From assembly GCA_030761205.1 (NCBI GenBank), contig JAULJL010000024.1:14559122-14623121 (forward strand): 64,000 bases of DNA, in the 5' to 3' direction. Positions 60,338-64,000 of this stretch are shown one piece after another. Each line of letters starts with the position of its first letter. The first letter of the stretch is position 1. This DNA is from Fremontodendron californicum. Lineage: Eukaryota; Streptophyta; Magnoliopsida; Malvales; Malvaceae. Under the pieces are notes generated by a model, which ran no database searches, was not told where the DNA came from, and saw only the letters and a list, made by a program, of their open reading frames with translations. The translations under genes were made by a program, and so were the position numbers.

Positions 60338-62382
60338 CACCCCCACACTTAGATTGTTGCTAGTCCCTAGCAACGACTCAATAAAAATAAAATAAGAAAA
60401 TGTAATCTAATCCATTTTCGTTGGAAATCACGGTGGCACTTAGCATGTGACACAAGCCTTTAAACCCCTAGGTGTCCCTAGTGGATGAGTTTAGTCTCGT
60501 GAGGGTTTGCTAGAACGATACCCACAAACATTGAAAAACTAAAATATAAGTAAACTACATACACTAAAAATATTTACTCCTAATCCTTTCAATATAAATT
60601 AGAGACAATCTTTGAACAAGTCTTATAAACTAATCAATAGCTCAAAAAATTTCACAAAAATTCATGCTTGAATGTAAATAAATGAGTTAAGCCAATATTA
60701 ACATAACATATTTCAATCAAAATAGTGCATATTCAACTTAATCTCAACTTCTCACTATACTCTCATGATTTTCACTCTTTAAAGTAGTGGTAAAGTGTTT
60801 ACACTCAATCAATCTCATGAAAACAGTTCTACCATATGCTTGCTTGTCCACCTATTCTCCACTATTTAGATCATACAACTTCATAAATCAAGAGGTCTTT
60901 TTTCAAGGTTGTAATGGGGCCAAAGGGTTATAATGTGGTTAAAGAACAAAAGGATAAAGATATCACAAAGGTTCCAAAGAGTTTAGAGACATAATAAGAT
61001 CATACGAATAAAACTTCTCAAAACTCTTATAAAGCACATAATAACATAGGCTAAATATTCATGTTGAGCCTTTGCTTCATTCTAACCAACTTTGTAACAT
61101 CTTTTTCTTTACTTTAACTAGAAGTTCAAGAGAAGATTTTTTTTTTTTTTTAATATGGGAATGTATTTGACAATGATCCCTTTCTTTTTCTCTTGACTTT
61201 TGCCTCTCTCCTCCCCCACACTTATCTTTCTTCTAACCCAAATTTTCAAAAAGTATCCCTTGTTTTTGCAATATGTCTCAAAATATATAATCCATCTTTA
61301 GAACAAGGGTAAAGATATAAGTATATTTAGGCTAGGTGTAAGTTCTGGTTACCAATAAAATAGCATATTTAATGTAGGCTCAAATTGGCTCACTAGTGGG
61401 GATGTTCTCTTAGAACATTAATAATGGATGGCTGTTTGGCTCTGGTTATAATCCTAATGCCTCTATCATATTCATGTTGTCACATGTATCAATATAGTCT
61501 CAAACGGTTTAAAGCAAGTTCTAGAGAATCATGTAATCATAAGAGCACTCAAGAAAGAAATTAGATTGATTTGTATAATGCATCAATCATTATAGGCTCA
61601 AAAACTCACAAGGATGATTATACAAGTCAGATTAAGTCTAAACATGCTTCTTTCTCAATCAACATATCATATTAACATTGGCTCATAAAAAGGTTGACAT
61701 CAAGCTCAATTCTCATGAAAATCTTCTCACTAATAAATCTGTTTTAGACTTATGCAATTCATATATCATCATTGTATTAAAAAGGAACTAGAACACATTA
61801 AAAAAATAATAATAATAATAATAAAGACTCATAAAAAAAATAGTAGACAAAAATAAAAGAAATCCTAAATCGTTCCCCCCACACTTAATTCTTACATTGT
61901 CCTCAATGTAAGTCTATTAACCCAAATGAAAGAATCATGTGTAAGAGAAAAGAACTAATAACATAAGAATAGGAATAACTAAGACTCAAAACAAAACAAA
62001 CTCATGCAACCTAATTAATCCTAAAATACTAAACAAAAATTAACAAGTGAACATAAAAAGATTAAAATCAAACTGACAAGGTATGTCTCAAGTCTCCCTT
62101 ACTCAGACCTTGTTCAGAATGAATACTTCTAAATTGCTTAAAACACAACAAACTTTTTTTTTTTTTTTGAAAGAAGAAATCAAACTAACAAGGTATTTCT
62201 CAAGTCTCCCTTACTCAGACCTTGTTCAGAATGAATACTTCTAAATGGCTTTTTTTAAAAAAAAAAATTAGCAAAATATGTCCCTTACCCCCTACTAAAG
62301 GTAGAATTTAGGAGATATTACCTGCAGAGGTTGCTAACCACTTATTATAACTGAGACACAAGAAACAAAATGTTAGATAATG
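60338..62382 (-). other. Tail of LOG element copy 2
   Basis: Noncoding. The polypurine tract is at 60340-60351, and the same 12-base motif cccccacactta recurs at 61213-61224 and 61876-61887. It contains the duplicated stem-loop unit (62066-62240) and poly-T stretches. No gene. Confidence 0.75.
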
Positions 62383-63063
62383 TCACAAAGACAGAGTGCA
62401 ATCCACTCCTTGCTCGTCCATATCTCTTTTTCTCTTTCCGAGCGTTTGCGAAACAACCGTAGCAGATAAATACTCATAAGCTTGGAGCTTTTTGAGTAAA
62501 TCTTCAATGGTTGTAGCAGAAATTATGGTTCTCCTTGCCTCTGAAAACATGAATCCATTATCCACAGCATTATCTAAATATGAAAGCAAATTACTAAAAT
62601 AACCATTAATATTAAGAAAACCAATGGGTTTCTTATTTGTGACCAAAGATGACCAAGAAGCCACGCAAGCTATTTCTTCCAATGTACCCAGACCTCCTGG
62701 TAAAGCAATGAATGCATCGGCAGAATGGTACATGATTGTTATCCGTTCAGGGATACTCCAGACTTGTATTTCCTTACCCACGGTAGGTCCACAAAAACCT
62801 GTGAATAGTTTTGGCACGATTCCTAGAACTGGACTTCCTCCGGCGTGTGCTGATGTAGCGACTGCTCCCATTAAACCCGTACTACCGCCTCCATAAATCA
62901 ACTGGATCTTTTGTTGGGCAAGTATTACTCCAACTCTTATGGCTTCATCAGCGAATATGTTATTTTTCCCTGGATAAGCACCTCCAAAGACAAATTTTTT
63001 TAATGCGCTGGGATGAAGTACTTTCCATTTTTTTTTCAAGTGCCTGAAAGAGAATGAGTACAT
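62383..63063 (-). CDS. LOG-family protein, copy 2, with altered N-terminus
   Basis: 226-codon frame. From GGAYPG onward it equals copy 1 except for about two residues (Leu139 to Phe in 'GLLNIN', Asp155 to Ala in 'DNDVDN'). GGGSTGLMG, the R of 'PERITIM' and PGGLGTLEE are all kept. A 2-bp deletion ('acacaa' to 'acaa' near 62992) puts the original ATG out of frame and instead joins the upstream ATG at 63063 to the LOG frame, giving a new start 'MYSFSFRHLKKKWKV'. The first beta strand reads KKFVFGG instead of KKICVFGG. If made, it could still fold, since the change is limited to the extreme N-terminus. It may equally be a first step of decay. Confidence 0.75.
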   Translation of the reverse strand: MYSFSFRHLKKKWKVLHPSALKKFVFGGAYPGKNNIFADEAIRVGVILAQQKIQLIYGGGSTGLMGAVATSAHAGGSPVLGIVPKLFTGFCGPTVGKEIQVWSIPERITIMYHSADAFIALPGGLGTLEEIACVASWSSLVTNKKPIGFLNINGYFSNLLSYLDNAVDNGFMFSEARRTIISATTIEDLLKKLQAYEYLSATVVSQTLGKRKRDMDEQGVDCTLSL

Positions 63064-63396
63064 GGTGTAATATATAGAGGACTGAGTAATGAATCAGACA
63101 AGAGTAATAATGTCGCCGAAAGTGTATTTGACCTGTCAGAAGAAAATGTTAACCTAACAAAAGATTTTTGCGTGATTTCAGGGAAGAAAATCAAAAAGAG
63201 AAGAAAAATCAACCGTAAAAGACCAATGCAAAAAAAAAAAAAAACGAGAATAATTACACAAATCTAACAACACGTAAATTAAACCGAAATAAAGTTATTG
63301 CAAATCAAACCAAAAGCTGAGAAGTCATTTATTGTAGTTGTGATTGTGGCTCACATCTTCCTCTGGTTTTACGTCCAGAAACGGCTTAAACGCCTT
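63064..63396 (-). other. Spacer between cargo ORFs, copy 2
   Basis: Equivalent to 12344-12667, with a longer A-run near 63230-63244. The TATA-like CTATATATTA lies next to the new ATG. No separate gene. Confidence 0.6.
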
Positions 63397-63933
63397 CTAT
63401 GAGTCGAGGATATGCTTCCCATCCAGTTTTCTTACAAGCTGGCAAACAGGGTCTTTTAACATCAGATTCCCAAGATGTTGCCATTCCCTTTGGAATTGCG
63501 GCCATAAATCAAGAATTTCTCTTTGTACGTCTCCACTAGGATGCGTCTCAAGAGAAAGTTGGATATTACCCAAATTCTCCTTACTCAGTCCATTCTTAAG
63601 GAATTCAATTTTATCATCTCGATTAGAGGACGGAATCCCAATAGAACGACATTTACCGTTACACGTCCATCGTGCACATTTGTGGCAATTTGAACTCATG
63701 CGCTTTGCTCGTCGCTTCTTTGCAAAAGTGCTTCTACCTGTACCTGGTAAATGCAAAACAGGAAGATATTCATCTTCACGTACCTTGGCTTCAATTATCC
63801 AACGTATGTCTTCAGGAATCCCTTTGTGCATAAGCATTCTTAATCTTTCAAATCAAACTTGGTAAAGCTTCAGTAAAATATTTCGAGGAAAATGAGGAAA
63901 TCGTTTCTGCAATCTTGTGAGAATATCATCCAT
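63397..63933 (-). pseudogene. Unknown cysteine-cluster ORF, copy 2, early stop
   Basis: Same protein as 12668-13204 with Pro14 to His and a TGA at codon 27, where copy 1 has CGA (plus 'aatcaaac' against 'aatcgaac'), a CpG-type transition. From Met33 on, 146 codons stay open, with changes such as Leu58 to Pro, and the cysteine cluster is intact. The acceptor-like CAG before the ATG has become CAA. A shorter protein from Met33 is possible but unsupported. Confidence 0.75.
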
Positions 63934-64000
63934 CTTGAAAAAAAATGAAAAAGAAATTGAAAGAGAAATTTATATACAATATCAGTTTTGTGGGTAGCTG

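Larger units (their letters stand above)
58849..64000 (-). mobile_element. LOG-carrying Athila-like retrotransposon, copy 2 (partial)
   Basis: 3' LTR 58849-60337, tail, LOG ORF and unknown ORF, then the sequence runs off the window toward gag. It matches copy 1 closely across the cargo. It lacks the internal LTR-miniature-LTR insertion of copy 1, so it shows the simpler, probably ancestral arrangement. Confidence 0.88.

Overview
The window is plant nuclear DNA. It is AT-rich and packed with LTR retrotransposons, with no ordinary single-copy host gene visible. The elements are Ty3/gypsy types typical of dicots: Ogre/Tat (TGTAGACACC... LTR starts, tRNA-Arg-type binding site TGGCGACTCCGCTGGGGA, a second RNase H) and an Athila-like type (binding site TGGCGCCGTTGCCGGGG, protease motif DLGAS). 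The species cannot be named from the sequence.

Nearly every base can be placed in a nested stack, and each complete insertion has an exact 5-bp target duplication. The oldest layer, OgreA (minus strand), runs through the whole window: 3' LTR 1-1574, tail repeats 1575-2465, then 34937-37850 (more tail and the integrase C-terminal half), then 56417-58848 (integrase N-terminal half, RNase H, reverse transcriptase). It leaves the window to the left and inside the insertion at the right edge. OgreB (minus, 2471-34931, duplication acatg) sits in its tail. OgreC (plus, 37856-56411, duplication ggcat) splits its integrase gene. A solo LTR (41756-43099, duplication tcatt) lies in OgreC's 5' LTR. OgreB and OgreC have only decayed gag and no pol.

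The most interesting layer is an Athila-like element (minus strand) present twice: copy 1 at 3875-17884 in OgreB's 3' LTR (duplication gaaca; the empty site is preserved in OgreB's other LTR), and copy 2 from 58849 past the window end, in OgreA's reverse transcriptase. Copy 1 has an intact 786-codon Gag-protease frame, lacks reverse transcriptase, RNase H and the integrase core, and keeps an integrase C-terminal stub. In the position where Athila elements carry an env-like gene it has two sense-oriented, intronless frames: a 178-codon unknown protein with a CX2CX4CX3C cysteine cluster, and a 215-codon LOG-family protein (cytokinin riboside 5'-monophosphate phosphoribohydrolase). Copy 2 has the same pair, with an early stop in the first and a 2-bp deletion that gives LOG a new start. 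A mobile element spreading a cytokinin-activating enzyme is the main candidate for an undescribed system.

If the cargo is expressed, the LTR (TATAAATAG promoter) would make a genomic RNA translated into Gag-protease, reverse transcription would need enzymes from a related element, and the two cargo frames could be made from spliced RNAs, because splice-acceptor-like sequences lie just before both start codons. That model is inference; the frames, duplications and motifs are read directly from the sequence.
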